Positions 17,127-27,411 of a stretch of 64,000 nucleotides of DNA are shown in pieces. Location: assembly GCA_009497875.2 (NCBI GenBank), contig CP032508.2:2852001-2916000 (forward strand), in the 5' to 3' direction. The translations under genes and the position numbers were made by a program. The notes under the pieces are model-generated. The model had not been told where the DNA came from, ran no database searches, and saw only the letters and a program-made list of their open reading frames with translations. Within the stretch, counting starts at the first letter, position 1. Each line of letters opens with the position of its first letter. Source of the stretch: a gamma proteobacterium SS-5. Its GTDB lineage: Bacteria > Pseudomonadota > Gammaproteobacteria > Chromatiales > Chromatiaceae.

Positions 17127-18305
17127 GTGAAACCAAGCATTCTGAGGAACCTCAACCTATCATTCCTGGCATTTGGCCTCAGCATGGGGCTGGTGTTTCC
17201 CGTCTATGCCCAGTTCTTTGTCCAGTGGAAGGAGGGCATGTTCATCTGGTTCATGCTCGGCTGCGTGGTCGCCGGGGTGACCATTGGCATCATCAACTTC
17301 CAGCTGTGCAAACACATCCTGCTCAACCGTCTGACGCGCATCTCTGACGTCTCCCGGGCGATCAGCAACAACGACATCAGCCACCGCTGCACCATGCAGA
17401 GCCATGACCTCATGGGCGAGATCATCGACAGCACCAACCAGATGACGGACAACCTGCGCGGCATGATCTGCAGCATAGACGAAGCCGTGGGCGTACTGCG
17501 CGAGCAGATCGGCCGCATGGCAGAGCTTTCCAACAGAACTAACAGCAATACCGATCATCAGCGGGCCCTTACCGGCAAGGTGCTCAGCGGCGTGGAGCAG
17601 ATCCGCGATGCCCTGCAGCAAATCGCCGAGCAGGCCAAGGTCTCGGCCGATTCCGCCCGGCAGGCCAATGACCAGTCCGGTCAGGGCGCGCTGATCGCCA
17701 CCGAGGCCATGGGCTCCATCGCCCGTCTGTCGCGGGAGATGGATCAGGCCGCTGACGTTATCCGCCAACTGGACATGAAGAGCGCCAACATCAGCAAGGT
17801 GATGGACGTGATTCGCGGCATCGCCGAGCAGACCAACCTGCTTGCCCTGAATGCCGCCATCGAGGCGGCCCGCGCCGGCGAGCAGGGCCGGGGCTTTGCC
17901 GTGGTGGCCGATGAAGTGCGCACCCTGGCCACCCGCACCCAGCAGTCCACCGAAGAAATCGCCGGCATGATCGGTGAGTTGCAGGCCGGTTCCGCCGCCG
18001 CCGTGCAGAGCATGGAGGAGGCCAAGGAACAGGCCAATGCCACGGAGACCCGGTTCGAGGATGCAGCGGAACTGCTGGCGGAGATGTCCGGCCTGATCAG
18101 CTCCATATCCAATCTGAGCGGCAGCTTCGCCCAATCCGCCGAGGAGCAATCCGCCGAGATCCAGGGCATAGTGGGCGACCTGTCGGAGATCAACAACATC
18201 TGCCAGACCACGGCCGATAACGCCGAAGAGACCGCCCAGGCCAGCAACGCCCTCAAGGAGCAGGTAACCGAGCTGAACCGGATAGTCGATCGCTTTCAGC
18301 GCTGA
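17127..18305 (+). CDS. Methyl-accepting chemotaxis protein lacking a large periplasmic sensor
   Basis: 392 residues. Two membrane helices (about residues 10-30 and 38-60) are separated by only about ten residues, so there is no periplasmic ligand domain. A HAMP-like segment ([18 protein letters not shown]) leads to a complete signalling hairpin with [20 protein letters not shown] and [20 protein letters not shown]. Such receptors usually sense membrane or cytoplasmic state, or transmit from a partner. The GTG start at 17127 is preceded by AAAGAGAATCAGCGC; no sigma-28 promoter as convincing as that of the first chemoreceptor was found. The signalling domain differs enough from that of the first chemoreceptor to exclude a recent duplication. 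Confidence 0.9.
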   Translation: MKPSILRNLNLSFLAFGLSMGLVFPVYAQFFVQWKEGMFIWFMLGCVVAGVTIGIINFQLCKHILLNRLTRISDVSRAISNNDISHRCTMQSHDLMGEIIDSTNQMTDNLRGMICSIDEAVGVLREQIGRMAELSNRTNSNTDHQRALTGKVLSGVEQIRDALQQIAEQAKVSADSARQANDQSGQGALIATEAMGSIARLSREMDQAADVIRQLDMKSANISKVMDVIRGIAEQTNLLALNAAIEAARAGEQGRGFAVVADEVRTLATRTQQSTEEIAGMIGELQAGSAAAVQSMEEAKEQANATETRFEDAAELLAEMSGLISSISNLSGSFAQSAEEQSAEIQGIVGDLSEINNICQTTADNAEETAQASNALKEQVTELNRIVDRFQR

Positions 18306-18357
18306 GAAACAGAAGACAGAAGACTGAGGACAGAGGACAGAGAACAGAGGACAGAAA
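18304..18357. repeat. Purine-rich GAGGACAGA tandem repeat
   Basis: Directly after the chemoreceptor stop: units of GAAGACAGA, GAGGACAGA and GAACAGAG. They are the same as the left arm of the hairpin elements at 6831, 35951 and 45261, but here the fixed core and the right arm are missing, so this is a partial copy or simple tandem. It is followed by short TTCACACTTC direct repeats near 18413-18445. Confidence 0.65.
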
Positions 18358-18460
18358 AGTTTGAAGACTGAAGCTTGAAGGGTAAAGTGGGGCGGGCCTT
18401 GATTGGGCTATAGTTCACACTTCACACTTTTCTACTTCACACTTCCCGAAGGGTAAAGGC

Positions 18461-21400
18461 ATGCCCAACCTCGATGCCCTGCTGGCCGATTGCCTTGCCC
18501 TTGACCTGGAGGTCAATGAGTCCGGCGAACTCTACGCCCTGGGTGCCCTGTTTGCCGATCAAGGCTTCAGCCGCAGCGGTGATTTCAACCGCAGCAAGGC
18601 CCTGGCCGAGCTGGATGCCTTTGCTGCCCCGGCGGGCCTGCTGCTTGGTCACAATCTGCTGCATCACGATCTGCCCCTGCTGCGCGGTCTGGCCCCTGGG
18701 TTGGGTCTGCTGCGCAAGCCGGTGATCGACACCCTATATCTCTCTCCCCTGGCCTTTCCCGAGAACCCCTATCACCGCCTGGTCAAGGACTACAAGCTGG
18801 TGCGTGACAGCCGCAATGACCCCCTGGCCGATGCCCGCCTGGCCCTGCGCCTGCTGCGCGATCAATGCCAGAGCCTGAGCGAGCGCCAACAGAAGGATCC
18901 GACGCAGATGGCCCTGCTGCGCTACTGTTTCGAGCAACACCCCCAGGGTGCCGGCTTTATCGCCCTGTGGCAGGCCCTGGAGGTGGCGCGGATCAACGCC
19001 GCCGAGGCCTTTGCCGGTTTTCAGGAGCAGCTGGCCGGGCGGGTCTGCGCCAGCCAGTTACCCCAGGTACTGCTGGAGCACCTGCCCGATCCGGAAAAAC
19101 GCCTGCCTTTGGCCTATGTGCTCAGCTGGCTCAGGGTGGCCGGTGGCAATTCGGTGCTGCCGCCCTGGGTACGTCAGCGGCTTACCGCTGTCGCCCCCAT
19201 TTTGCGCCAGTTACGCGATGTACCCTGTTCCAGTCCGGATTGCGCCTGGTGTCGCCAGGCGCATGACCCTCGGGCGCAGCTGGCGCGTTATTTCGGCTTT
19301 ACCGAGTTTCGTCCCAGGCCCGCCAGCGAGGATGGCTCCAGCCTGCAACAGCAGATCGTCACCCAGGCCATGGCGGACCAATCCCTGCTGGCGATACTAC
19401 CCACCGGCGGCGGCAAATCGCTCTGTTATCAGCTGCCCGCGCTGGCACGCTATCAGCGGCGCGGGCTGCTGAGCATCGTCATCTCGCCGCTGCAGGCGTT
19501 GATGAAGGATCAGGTGGATAACCTGCGGCAGAAGACCGGCGCGGCCCATGCCGCAGCGCTCTACGGCATGCTCACGCCGCCGGAGCGGGGCGAGGTGCTG
19601 GAGGGCGTGCGTCTGGGCGATGTGGCGCTCCTGTATGTCTCGCCGGAGCAGCTGCGTAACCCCAGCTTCAATCGCGCCATCGCCCAACGGGAGATCGGGG
19701 CCTGGATATTCGATGAGGCCCACTGCCTGTCGAAATGGGGGCATGATTTCCGCCCCGACTATCTCTATGCCGGTCGCCGCATCCGCGAGATTGCCGAGCA
19801 GCAGCAAGCACCCATGCCGCCGGTGCAGTGCTTTACCGCCACCGCCAAGGAGGACGTCAAGACGGAGATCCTGGATTATTTTCAGGCCAATCTGGGCCTG
19901 CACTTGCAGCTGTTCAACGGCGAGGCCCAGCGCGACAACCTCAGCTTCGAGGTACAGATGATCCGCTCGGCCGAGAAACAAGGGCGCATCCAGACCCTGT
20001 TGCAGGAGCGCCTGCAAACCGGCGCGGCAGTGATCTACTGCGCCACCCGCAAGGGCGCGGAGCAGCTGGCCGAATTTCTGCTGCATCAGGGCTGGCCGGT
20101 GGCGGCCTATCACGCCGGTCTGGAGGCACCGCGCAAACGCGCCATCCAGGAGGACTTCATCCTCGGCAATCTGCGTCTGATCTGTGCCACCAATGCCTTT
20201 GGCATGGGCATAGACAAGGATGACGTGCGCCTGGTGATCCACGCCGACATCCCCGGCTCCCTGGAAAACTATGTGCAGGAGGCGGGCCGGGCCGGGCGTG
20301 ATCTGCAGGCGGCCCAGTGCGTACTGCTCTACGATGAACAGGATATAGAGACCCAGTTTCGCCTCGGCAGCGGCTCCCAGCTGAGCCGCAGCGATATCGC
20401 CCAGATCCTGCGCGGACTGCGCTCGGCGAAAAAGAACCCCTTGGGCGAGGTGGTGCTCACCAGCGCAGAACTGCTTGGTCTGGAGCAGGTGGAGGCCTCG
20501 TTCGACAGCGCCGACCCCGCCGCCGAGACCAAGGTACGCACCGCCCTGGCCTGGTTGGAGCGGGCCGGTTTTGTCCAGCGTAACCAGAACCGCACCCAGG
20601 TGTTTCAGGGTCGGCCCAGGGTCAAGGACCTGGCCGAGGCCGAGGCGCGCATCGCCGCCATGGACCTGTCCCAACGTCAGCGCCAGCGCTGGCTGGCGAT
20701 TGTCGAGGTGCTGATGCAGGCCGACCCGGACCAGGGCTTCAGCGCCGACGAGCTGGCCGAGCTGGGGCCTTTCAAGCCCCAGGACGAGGCCGAGCGGGCC
20801 AGCCAGGAGACCGCCGCCCAGCGCGTGCTGCGCAGCCTGCACGACATGGCCGGGGTGGGGCTGATCGAGAAATCTCTGCGCCTGAGCGCCTATCTGCGCC
20901 ACCGGGTCAAGGACAGCTCAGAGCAGCGCCTGCACGAGGTATTGGCGCTGCAACGGGGCCTGCTCGCCCTGCTGCGCGAGGAGGCCCCACAGGCCGATCA
21001 GGGCGAATGGCAGCTGCTGCAACTGCGTCGGCTCAATCAACGCCTGCTGGATCAGGGCTTTCAGTGTCTGCCGGATCAGCTCATCGCCCTGCTCAAGAGC
21101 CTGGCCCTGGACGGCAAGGGCCTGGCCGCCAGTCGCGCCAGCCTGGATCTGAGATACCTGGGACAGAACAGCTATCGGATCAAGCTCCAGCGCAGCTGGC
21201 AGGCCCTGGAGGAGACAGCCCAGCGCCGCTCCGAGGTGGCCGCCCGGCTGCTGGAGCACCTGCAAGGGCGCATCCCGCCGGACACCCCGGCCAGCGCCGA
21301 GCTGCTGCTGGAGTTCTCCGCCGAGGAGCTGGTCGAGGCCCTGAGCGGCGACATGCTGCTGGCGGCGCAGATCAAAGACCCGCTGGCGGCGGTGGATCGC

Positions 21401-23635
21401 GGCCTGATGTTTCTGCACGAACAGCGGGTGATCATCCTGCAGCAGGGGCTGGCGGTATTCCGCTCGGCCATGACCATCCGCATCCTGCCCCAGGCCAAGG
21501 GGCGGCGCTACGCTCAGAGCGACTTCGAGCCCCTGTCCCAGCACTACGCCGAGCGGGTGTTTCAGGTACATGTGATGAACGAGTACGCCCGCCGCGGTCT
21601 GCACAAGATCGGCCAGGCGTTGAATCTGGTGGCGGCCTATTTCAGCCTGGACAAGGGGGCCTTCATCCGCCGCTATTTCCCCGGCCGCAAGGAGATGCTA
21701 CAGCGGGCCACCGGTGAGGAGTCCTACCAGCGCATCGTCGCCGACCTGGCCAACCCGGTGCAGCAGCGCGTCGTCAGCGCACCCTTGCAGCCCAATCTGC
21801 TGGTGCTGGCCGGGCCCGGTTCGGGTAAGACCCGGCTGCTGGTGCATCGCTGCGCCTATCTGCTGCGGGTGCTGCGCCAACCGGCGCGGAGCATTCTCCT
21901 GCTCTGCTTCAACCAGCAGGCCGCCGAGCAATTGCGCCAGCGCCTGCGCCAGCTGCTCGGCAGCGAGGCGCGGGGCCTGAGCGTACATACCTACCACGGC
22001 CTGGCCCTGCGCCTTACCGGTCGTTCCCTGGCCGAGACGGCAAGACGGGATCAGGCGCTGGATTTCGATCAATTGCTGGATCAGGCCCTGGCCCTGCTGC
22101 AAGGACAGCTGGAGATCACCGGGCTGGAGCCCGACAGCCTACGCGAGCGGGTACTGGCGGGATATCAACACATCCTGGTGGACGAATATCAGGACATCGA
22201 CGAGCGCCAGTACCAACTGGTCGCCGCCATCGCCGGGCGCAGCCTGAGCGACCCGGAGCAACGCCTGAACCTGCTCGCGGTGGGGGATGACGACCAGAAC
22301 ATCTACCGCTTTCGGGGTGCCCAGCTGGCGTTCATCCAACGCTTCGTGCAGGACTACAGCGCCGAGCCGGTCTATCTGGTGGAGAACTACCGCTCCAGCG
22401 GCCAGATCATCGCCGCCGCCAACCGGCTCATCGGCCACAACCGCCAGCGTATGAAGCAGGACTGGCCGATCCGTATCAACTCCGGCCGCGCCGAGCTGAA
22501 ACCGGGTGGGCGCTGGCAGCGCCTGGACCCCCTGGCGCAGGGCCGGGTGCAACGGCTGCAAGTGGCCGACCGCTATGCCCAGGCCCGCGCCGCGCTGGAT
22601 GAGCTGCAACGGCTGCGCCAGCTCGACCCCGCCTTCCGCTGGGCGCAGTGCGCCGTGCTCAGCGGCCACTGGGCCGACCTGGCCCCCCTGCGCATCCTCT
22701 GTGAACTTGAGGACGTTCCCCTGAGCCTGCCCCTGAGCGCCGAGCAGCGCCCCAGCCCCTTTCGCATCCGCGAGCATCATCGCCTCTTGCAGTGGCTGCG
22801 TCAGCAGGGCGCGGGCCTGATCTCTGTCGCCGCAGTGCAGGAAGCACTCGACCGGCAGGGGGCAGATCGGGGCCACAACCCCTGGCAGCGGCAGCTGCGT
22901 CAATTGCTGCGCCACTGGCAGGGGCAGTTTGGCGATGATCCCCAGCCCGCCAGTCAATGGGAAGAACTGCTGTGCGAGACGCTGGCGATCCAACGCCAAG
23001 AACCGGTGCGTGGCGAGGGGCTGTTTCTCGCCAGCGTGCACGCCGCCAAGGGCATGGAGTTCGACCATGTGCTCCTGTTCGACGGCGGCTGGCAGCCGCG
23101 CCCCGACCCCGCCGAGCAGGAAGAGCGCCGACGACTCTACTATGTAGCCATGACCCGCGCCCGCGAGACCCTCTGTCTGCTGCAACGGGATGACTGCCAC
23201 AACGCCTTCGGCACCGAGTTGCAGGGGGCCTTTCTGCTCACGCGCTGGGCCGAGCTGGCGGCAGCCTATCCCGATCGGCTCAAGGGCCTGAACTACCTCC
23301 CCATCGGCCTGCACGAGATCGACCTGGGCTATGCCGGCCGCTTTGCCGCCCGCCACCCCATCCACCAGGCCCTGGCGCAACTGCAACCGGGTGATTCCCT
23401 GAAGATGGCCCAGCAGGGGGAGCAGATTTTATTGATCAGCGGCCAAACGCCAGTGGCCCGCCTGTCCCGCCAGGGGCGCGCCAACTGGCAACCCAGGATA
23501 GGTCAAATCCAGGCCCTGCGCGTGCTCGCCCTGCTGGAGCGAAAGCGCCAGGACAGCACCGAGGCCTATCAGGCAGGCTTTAAGCAGGACAGCTGGGAGA
23601 CGCCGCTGGTCGAGGCACTGGTTGCCATGGCCTGA
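18461..23635 (+). CDS. Giant fusion: 3'-5' exonuclease + RecQ helicase + UvrD/Rep-type helicase
   Basis: 1724 residues in one uninterrupted frame. Residues about 10-135 look like a DEDD exonuclease (LALDLEVNES with Asp15 and Glu17, LGHNLLHHDLPLL with Asp70, and Asp124 in PLADARLAL). A short Cys cluster follows (Cys256, Cys261, Cys264). RecQ-type SF2 core: Walker A PTGGGKS with Lys319, DEAH 418-421 in FDEAHCLSKWGHDF, and FGMGIDKDDVR / QEAGRAGRD. A RecQ-C winged-helix-like part follows. From about 1105 an SF1A core begins: LAGPGSGKTR (Lys1123), VDEYQDID, GDDDQNIYRFRGA, HAAKGMEFDHVLL, YVAMTRARETL. All motor and nuclease residues look intact. Start ATG has AAGGGTAAAGGC upstream. Convergent with mfd, ten bases apart. 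Probably DNA repair; substrate unknown. Confidence 0.93.
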   Translation: MPNLDALLADCLALDLEVNESGELYALGALFADQGFSRSGDFNRSKALAELDAFAAPAGLLLGHNLLHHDLPLLRGLAPGLGLLRKPVIDTLYLSPLAFPENPYHRLVKDYKLVRDSRNDPLADARLALRLLRDQCQSLSERQQKDPTQMALLRYCFEQHPQGAGFIALWQALEVARINAAEAFAGFQEQLAGRVCASQLPQVLLEHLPDPEKRLPLAYVLSWLRVAGGNSVLPPWVRQRLTAVAPILRQLRDVPCSSPDCAWCRQAHDPRAQLARYFGFTEFRPRPASEDGSSLQQQIVTQAMADQSLLAILPTGGGKSLCYQLPALARYQRRGLLSIVISPLQALMKDQVDNLRQKTGAAHAAALYGMLTPPERGEVLEGVRLGDVALLYVSPEQLRNPSFNRAIAQREIGAWIFDEAHCLSKWGHDFRPDYLYAGRRIREIAEQQQAPMPPVQCFTATAKEDVKTEILDYFQANLGLHLQLFNGEAQRDNLSFEVQMIRSAEKQGRIQTLLQERLQTGAAVIYCATRKGAEQLAEFLLHQGWPVAAYHAGLEAPRKRAIQEDFILGNLRLICATNAFGMGIDKDDVRLVIHADIPGSLENYVQEAGRAGRDLQAAQCVLLYDEQDIETQFRLGSGSQLSRSDIAQILRGLRSAKKNPLGEVVLTSAELLGLEQVEASFDSADPAAETKVRTALAWLERAGFVQRNQNRTQVFQGRPRVKDLAEAEARIAAMDLSQRQRQRWLAIVEVLMQADPDQGFSADELAELGPFKPQDEAERASQETAAQRVLRSLHDMAGVGLIEKSLRLSAYLRHRVKDSSEQRLHEVLALQRGLLALLREEAPQADQGEWQLLQLRRLNQRLLDQGFQCLPDQLIALLKSLALDGKGLAASRASLDLRYLGQNSYRIKLQRSWQALEETAQRRSEVAARLLEHLQGRIPPDTPASAELLLEFSAEELVEALSGDMLLAAQIKDPLAAVDRGLMFLHEQRVIILQQGLAVFRSAMTIRILPQAKGRRYAQSDFEPLSQHYAERVFQVHVMNEYARRGLHKIGQALNLVAAYFSLDKGAFIRRYFPGRKEMLQRATGEESYQRIVADLANPVQQRVVSAPLQPNLLVLAGPGSGKTRLLVHRCAYLLRVLRQPARSILLLCFNQQAAEQLRQRLRQLLGSEARGLSVHTYHGLALRLTGRSLAETARRDQALDFDQLLDQALALLQGQLEITGLEPDSLRERVLAGYQHILVDEYQDIDERQYQLVAAIAGRSLSDPEQRLNLLAVGDDDQNIYRFRGAQLAFIQRFVQDYSAEPVYLVENYRSSGQIIAAANRLIGHNRQRMKQDWPIRINSGRAELKPGGRWQRLDPLAQGRVQRLQVADRYAQARAALDELQRLRQLDPAFRWAQCAVLSGHWADLAPLRILCELEDVPLSLPLSAEQRPSPFRIREHHRLLQWLRQQGAGLISVAAVQEALDRQGADRGHNPWQRQLRQLLRHWQGQFGDDPQPASQWEELLCETLAIQRQEPVRGEGLFLASVHAAKGMEFDHVLLFDGGWQPRPDPAEQEERRRLYYVAMTRARETLCLLQRDDCHNAFGTELQGAFLLTRWAELAAAYPDRLKGLNYLPIGLHEIDLGYAGRFAARHPIHQALAQLQPGDSLKMAQQGEQILLISGQTPVARLSRQGRANWQPRIGQIQALRVLALLERKRQDSTEAYQAGFKQDSWETPLVEALVAMA

Positions 23636-23645
23636 GTCGTCAAGC

Positions 23646-26600
23646 TCAGATCAGCCCATCCAGCACGGCATTGAACCGCTCGGCGCGGCTTTCCGGGTCT
23701 TCCAGGTCGAGGAAAAAGCGCAGCTTGTCCGGGCCGTCGAGCTTGTATTCCTGCGGCCGGGTCTGGATCAGCTGGATCAGCCTGGCCGGGTCGATTTGCG
23801 GCTTTGGCGTGAACAGGATGCGCCCGCCCTTGGCGCTGGCCTCCAGCTTCTTCAGGCCCAGGGCCTCGGCGCGCAGGCGCAGGCGGGTGACGGCGAACAG
23901 GGTCTTGGCCGGCTGCGGCAGCAGGCCGAAGCGGTCGATCATTTCCACCTGAAGCTCCTTCAACGCCGCCTCGTCCTTGGCGCCGGCAATGCGCTTGTAC
24001 TGCACCAGACGCATGTGCACATCCGGCAGATAGTCCTCCGGCAGCAGGGCGGGCAGGCCCAGATCGACCTCGGTGGCTGGTTCCAGACTCATCGCCAGCT
24101 CCGGCTGCTGGCCGGACTTGAGTGCCCGCACCGCCCGCTCCAGCAGGTCGGTGTAGAGGCTGAAACCGATCTCCTGAATCTGGCCGCTCTGGTCGTCACC
24201 GAGCAGTTCGCCGGCACCGCGAATCTCCAGATCGTGGGTGGCCAGGGTGAAGCCGGCGCCCAGTTCCTCGAGGGATTCGATCGCCTCCAGACGCTTGCGC
24301 GCATCCTCGGTGAGGGTCTTCGGCGGCGGCGTGAGCAGATAGGCGTAGGCGCGGTGGTGGGAGCGGCCAACCCGGCCGCGCAGCTGGTGCAGCTGGGCCA
24401 GGCCAAGCTTGTCGGCGCGGTGGATGATGATGGTGTTGGCGCTGGGTACGTCGATGCCGCTTTCGATGATGGTGGTGCTCACCAGCAGGTTGAAGCGCTG
24501 GTGGTAGAAGTCGCGCATGATCTGCTCCAGCTCGCTCTCGCGCATCTGGCCATGGGCGAAGGCGATGCGCGCGCCCGGCACCAGCTCGCCCAGGCGCTCG
24601 GCCATGCGGGCGATGCTTTCGACCTCGTTGTGCAGGAAGTAGATCTGGCCGCCGCGTTTGAGTTCGCGCTGGCAGGCCTCGCGGATCAGGCCGTCGTTCC
24701 ACTCGCTGACGAAGGTCTTGATCGGGTGGCGTGCCGCCGGTGGGGTGGCGATGATGGACAGATCGCGCAGGCCGGACATGGCCATGTTGAGGGTGCGCGG
24801 AATCGGCGTCGCCGTCAGAGTGAGCATATCGACGTTGCTGCGCAGGGACTTCAGCCGCTCCTTGTGGCGCACGCCAAAGCGGTGTTCCTCGTCGATGATC
24901 ACCAGCCCCAGCTGCTTGAATTTGATCTCGCTGTTAAGCAACTTATGGGTGCCGACGACTATGTCCACGGTGCCATCGGCCAGACCGGCCAGCGCCACCT
25001 TTTGCTCCTTGGCGCTGCGAAAGCGCGACAGGTTCTCGATGCGCATCGGCCAGTCGGCAAAGCGGTCGGAGAGGTTATCGAAATGCTGCTGCACCAGCAG
25101 GGTCGTGGGGGCAAGTATGGCCACCTGACGCCCGCCCTGAGCGGCCATGAAGGCAGCGCGCATCGCCACCTCGGTCTTGCCGAAGCCGACATCGCCGCAG
25201 ACCACCCGGTCCATGGGCTGGGGCGCGGTCATGTCAGCGATCACGGCATCGATGGCGGATTGCTGGTCGGGTGTTTCCTCGAACTCGAAGGCGGCGGCAA
25301 AGGCGGCATACTCGGCGCCCGGCGGGGTGAAGGCGTGGCCCTGATGGGCCTCGCGGCGGGCATAAATATCCAAAAGCTCAGCGGCCACATCCCGGGCCTT
25401 CTCCATCGCCTTGCGCCGCGCCTTGTCCCACTGGCCGCTGCCGAGGCGGTGCAGCGGCGCGTTGTCCGGCGAGACGCCGGTGTAGCGGCTGATCAGGTTC
25501 AGCGCCGAGACCGGCACATAGAGCTTGTCGCCCTTGGCATATTCCAGGGTGAGAAATTCGCTGGTCTGGCCGCCGACGTTGAGGGTCTGCAGGCCGAGAT
25601 AGCGGCCGACGCCGTGCTCCTCGTGCACCACCGGCGCGCCGATGTTCAGCTCGGTGAGGTTGCGCACCACCAGCTCGGGGTCGCTGTCGCTCTTGCGCTT
25701 GCGCCGGTTCTGCCGCACCCGCTGGCCGAGCAGCTGGGATTCGGTGATCAGGCTCAGGCTCGGCTGTTCCAGCCTGAAGCCTTGCTCCAGCGGCGCCACG
25801 CAGATGCCCAGCGGGCGGTCATCGACGCTGAACTCGGCCCAGCTGCTGTAGCTGTGGGGGTTGATGGCGAAATCCCGCAGGCTGGCCAGCAGTTGCTCGC
25901 GCCGGCCTGGACTTTCGGCGAGAAACAGCACGCGGCCCGGATCATTAGCCAGAAAATCCTGCAGCAGCCCGGCCGGGCGCGCAGCACGGGCGTTGAAGCC
26001 CAGCGGCGGCAGGGGGCGGATGTTGAGATTCTGCGCCGCCTTGAAGCCCTTGCGCGGTGCTTCGATGGCCTTGGGGTCGATCTCCACCAGGCTGCGGCGC
26101 TTGAGCTGGCTGACCAGCTCATCCGGGCTCAGATAGAGCCGCTCCGGCGGCAGCAGCGGCCGCTGGATGTCGTGGCGCAGCTGCTCGTAACGCAGGGCCA
26201 GATCCTGCTGGAACTGCTCTGCCAGCTGGCGGCTGTTGGCGAAGCTGACGCAGACCCGGTTCTCGCTCAAATAATCGAACAGGCTGACCAGCGGATCGAA
26301 GAACAGCGGCAGATAGTTCTCGATGCCGCCGGGCAGCAGGCCCTCGCTGATCCCTTGATAGATGGGGCTGGCCAGGGGGTCGCCGTTGATCTGGGCGCGC
26401 CAGGCCTGACGGAAGGCGGACAGGCTGTCCGGGTCGGTGGGGAACTCGCGCGCCGGGAACAAGCGAATCTGCTCGGTCTTGGCGCCGGAGCGCTGGCTGT
26501 CCGGGTCGAACAGGCGGATGCTGTCGATCTCGTCATCAAACAGGTCGATGCGGTAGGGCTGCGCCGCGCCCATGGGGAAGAGATCAAACAGCGAGCCGCG

Positions 26601-27143
26601 CACGGCAAACTCGCCGTGGGCCACCACCTGGGACACGCTGCTGTAGCCGGCATGGGTCAGCTGACGGCGCACCTGCTCCAGCTCCAGGCGGTCGCCGACC
26701 TTGAGATCAAACACCCGGCCATGGAGAAAGCTCGGCGGGCACAGGCGCTGCATCAGGGTGCTCACCGGCACGATCAGGGCACCGCGCTCCAGGCTCGGCA
26801 GGCGCGCAAGCAGGCTCAGGCGCTGGGAGATGATCTCCGGCAGGGGCGAGAAGACATCGTAGGCCAGGGTTTCCCAGTCCGGAAAGGCCAGCACCTCAGG
26901 CCCGTCATGGCCGAGAAAGAACTCCAGCCCCAGCTGCAACTCGGCGGCGCTCTGCATATCCGCCGCGGCGATAAGCACCGGACCCGGGTGGGCCTGCACC
27001 AGCTCCGCCAGCGCCAGGGCGGCAGAGGCGCCGGGCAGACCGCCCCATTGCAGGCGCTCACCCGCCTGCTGCGGCAGGGGCGGGGCAAGGAGGGGGGCGG
27101 TTTTCGGCTTGGCGGTCTGACTGGAAATGGGCTGGCTGGGCAT
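23646..27143 (-). CDS. mfd: Transcription-repair coupling factor Mfd
   Basis: 1165 residues, normal length. The N-terminal UvrB-homology region (PDWETLAYDVFSPLPEIISQ) recruits UvrA. The RNA-polymerase-interacting CarD-like domain is seen at VHEEHGVGRYLGLQTL and YAKGDKLYVPVSALNL. The RecG-like translocase has GDVGFGKTEVAMRAAF, IIDEEHRFGVRHKERLK, TATPIPRTLNMAMSGLRDLS and the GRVGRSHHRAYAYLL motif VI. The C-terminal D7 domain begins LPEDYLPDVHMRLVQYKR. Mfd removes stalled RNA polymerase and brings in nucleotide excision repair. It lies between two other large DNA motor proteins. The opposite strand carries a long open frame with no homology signal, an effect of codon bias. Confidence 0.97.
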   Translation of the reverse strand: MPSQPISSQTAKPKTAPLLAPPLPQQAGERLQWGGLPGASAALALAELVQAHPGPVLIAAADMQSAAELQLGLEFFLGHDGPEVLAFPDWETLAYDVFSPLPEIISQRLSLLARLPSLERGALIVPVSTLMQRLCPPSFLHGRVFDLKVGDRLELEQVRRQLTHAGYSSVSQVVAHGEFAVRGSLFDLFPMGAAQPYRIDLFDDEIDSIRLFDPDSQRSGAKTEQIRLFPAREFPTDPDSLSAFRQAWRAQINGDPLASPIYQGISEGLLPGGIENYLPLFFDPLVSLFDYLSENRVCVSFANSRQLAEQFQQDLALRYEQLRHDIQRPLLPPERLYLSPDELVSQLKRRSLVEIDPKAIEAPRKGFKAAQNLNIRPLPPLGFNARAARPAGLLQDFLANDPGRVLFLAESPGRREQLLASLRDFAINPHSYSSWAEFSVDDRPLGICVAPLEQGFRLEQPSLSLITESQLLGQRVRQNRRKRKSDSDPELVVRNLTELNIGAPVVHEEHGVGRYLGLQTLNVGGQTSEFLTLEYAKGDKLYVPVSALNLISRYTGVSPDNAPLHRLGSGQWDKARRKAMEKARDVAAELLDIYARREAHQGHAFTPPGAEYAAFAAAFEFEETPDQQSAIDAVIADMTAPQPMDRVVCGDVGFGKTEVAMRAAFMAAQGGRQVAILAPTTLLVQQHFDNLSDRFADWPMRIENLSRFRSAKEQKVALAGLADGTVDIVVGTHKLLNSEIKFKQLGLVIIDEEHRFGVRHKERLKSLRSNVDMLTLTATPIPRTLNMAMSGLRDLSIIATPPAARHPIKTFVSEWNDGLIREACQRELKRGGQIYFLHNEVESIARMAERLGELVPGARIAFAHGQMRESELEQIMRDFYHQRFNLLVSTTIIESGIDVPSANTIIIHRADKLGLAQLHQLRGRVGRSHHRAYAYLLTPPPKTLTEDARKRLEAIESLEELGAGFTLATHDLEIRGAGELLGDDQSGQIQEIGFSLYTDLLERAVRALKSGQQPELAMSLEPATEVDLGLPALLPEDYLPDVHMRLVQYKRIAGAKDEAALKELQVEMIDRFGLLPQPAKTLFAVTRLRLRAEALGLKKLEASAKGGRILFTPKPQIDPARLIQLIQTRPQEYKLDGPDKLRFFLDLEDPESRAERFNAVLDGLI

Positions 27144-27262
27144 GGGCTAATTGGGCATGAAAGACAGATGATGGCTGGCGGAAGGGGTGAGAGGCTAAGC
27201 CAAATCGAGGGGGATCGCAATTACGCGCTGCCCCTGTTAGCCCAAAGGGGCAAGGTCCCTTG

Positions 27263-27411
27263 CTGATTACCCACAAAGCTCAGCCAATCGAATAGGGCGG
27301 CCCGTGGCCGCCCCATGCCGCACGGCAAAGTCGGCCTCCCAGCCCAGGACGTGCACCGCCAGCCCAGCCGAGACAATGGCCGAGTCATGGCTGAGATACA
27401 GGGGTAATCAG
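27263..27411. mobile_element. MITE-like element, copy 2, fused to the 3' end of the SNF2 gene
   Basis: 149 bases with ends CTGATTACCCACAAAGCTCA and, inverted, CTGATTACCCCTGTATCTCA. It is a shorter homologue of copy 1 (11940-12134) in the opposite orientation. The flanks share GTCCCTT (27255-27261 and 27414-27420), a likely 7-base target duplication. Its right end supplies the TGA stop codon of the neighbouring SNF2 gene. No transposase is encoded. Confidence 0.85.

Noticed and set aside
23622-27266. 1214-codon open frame on the plus strand
   Set aside because: Exact antisense of mfd; no domain motif; the open frame results from strong codon bias in GC-rich DNA.
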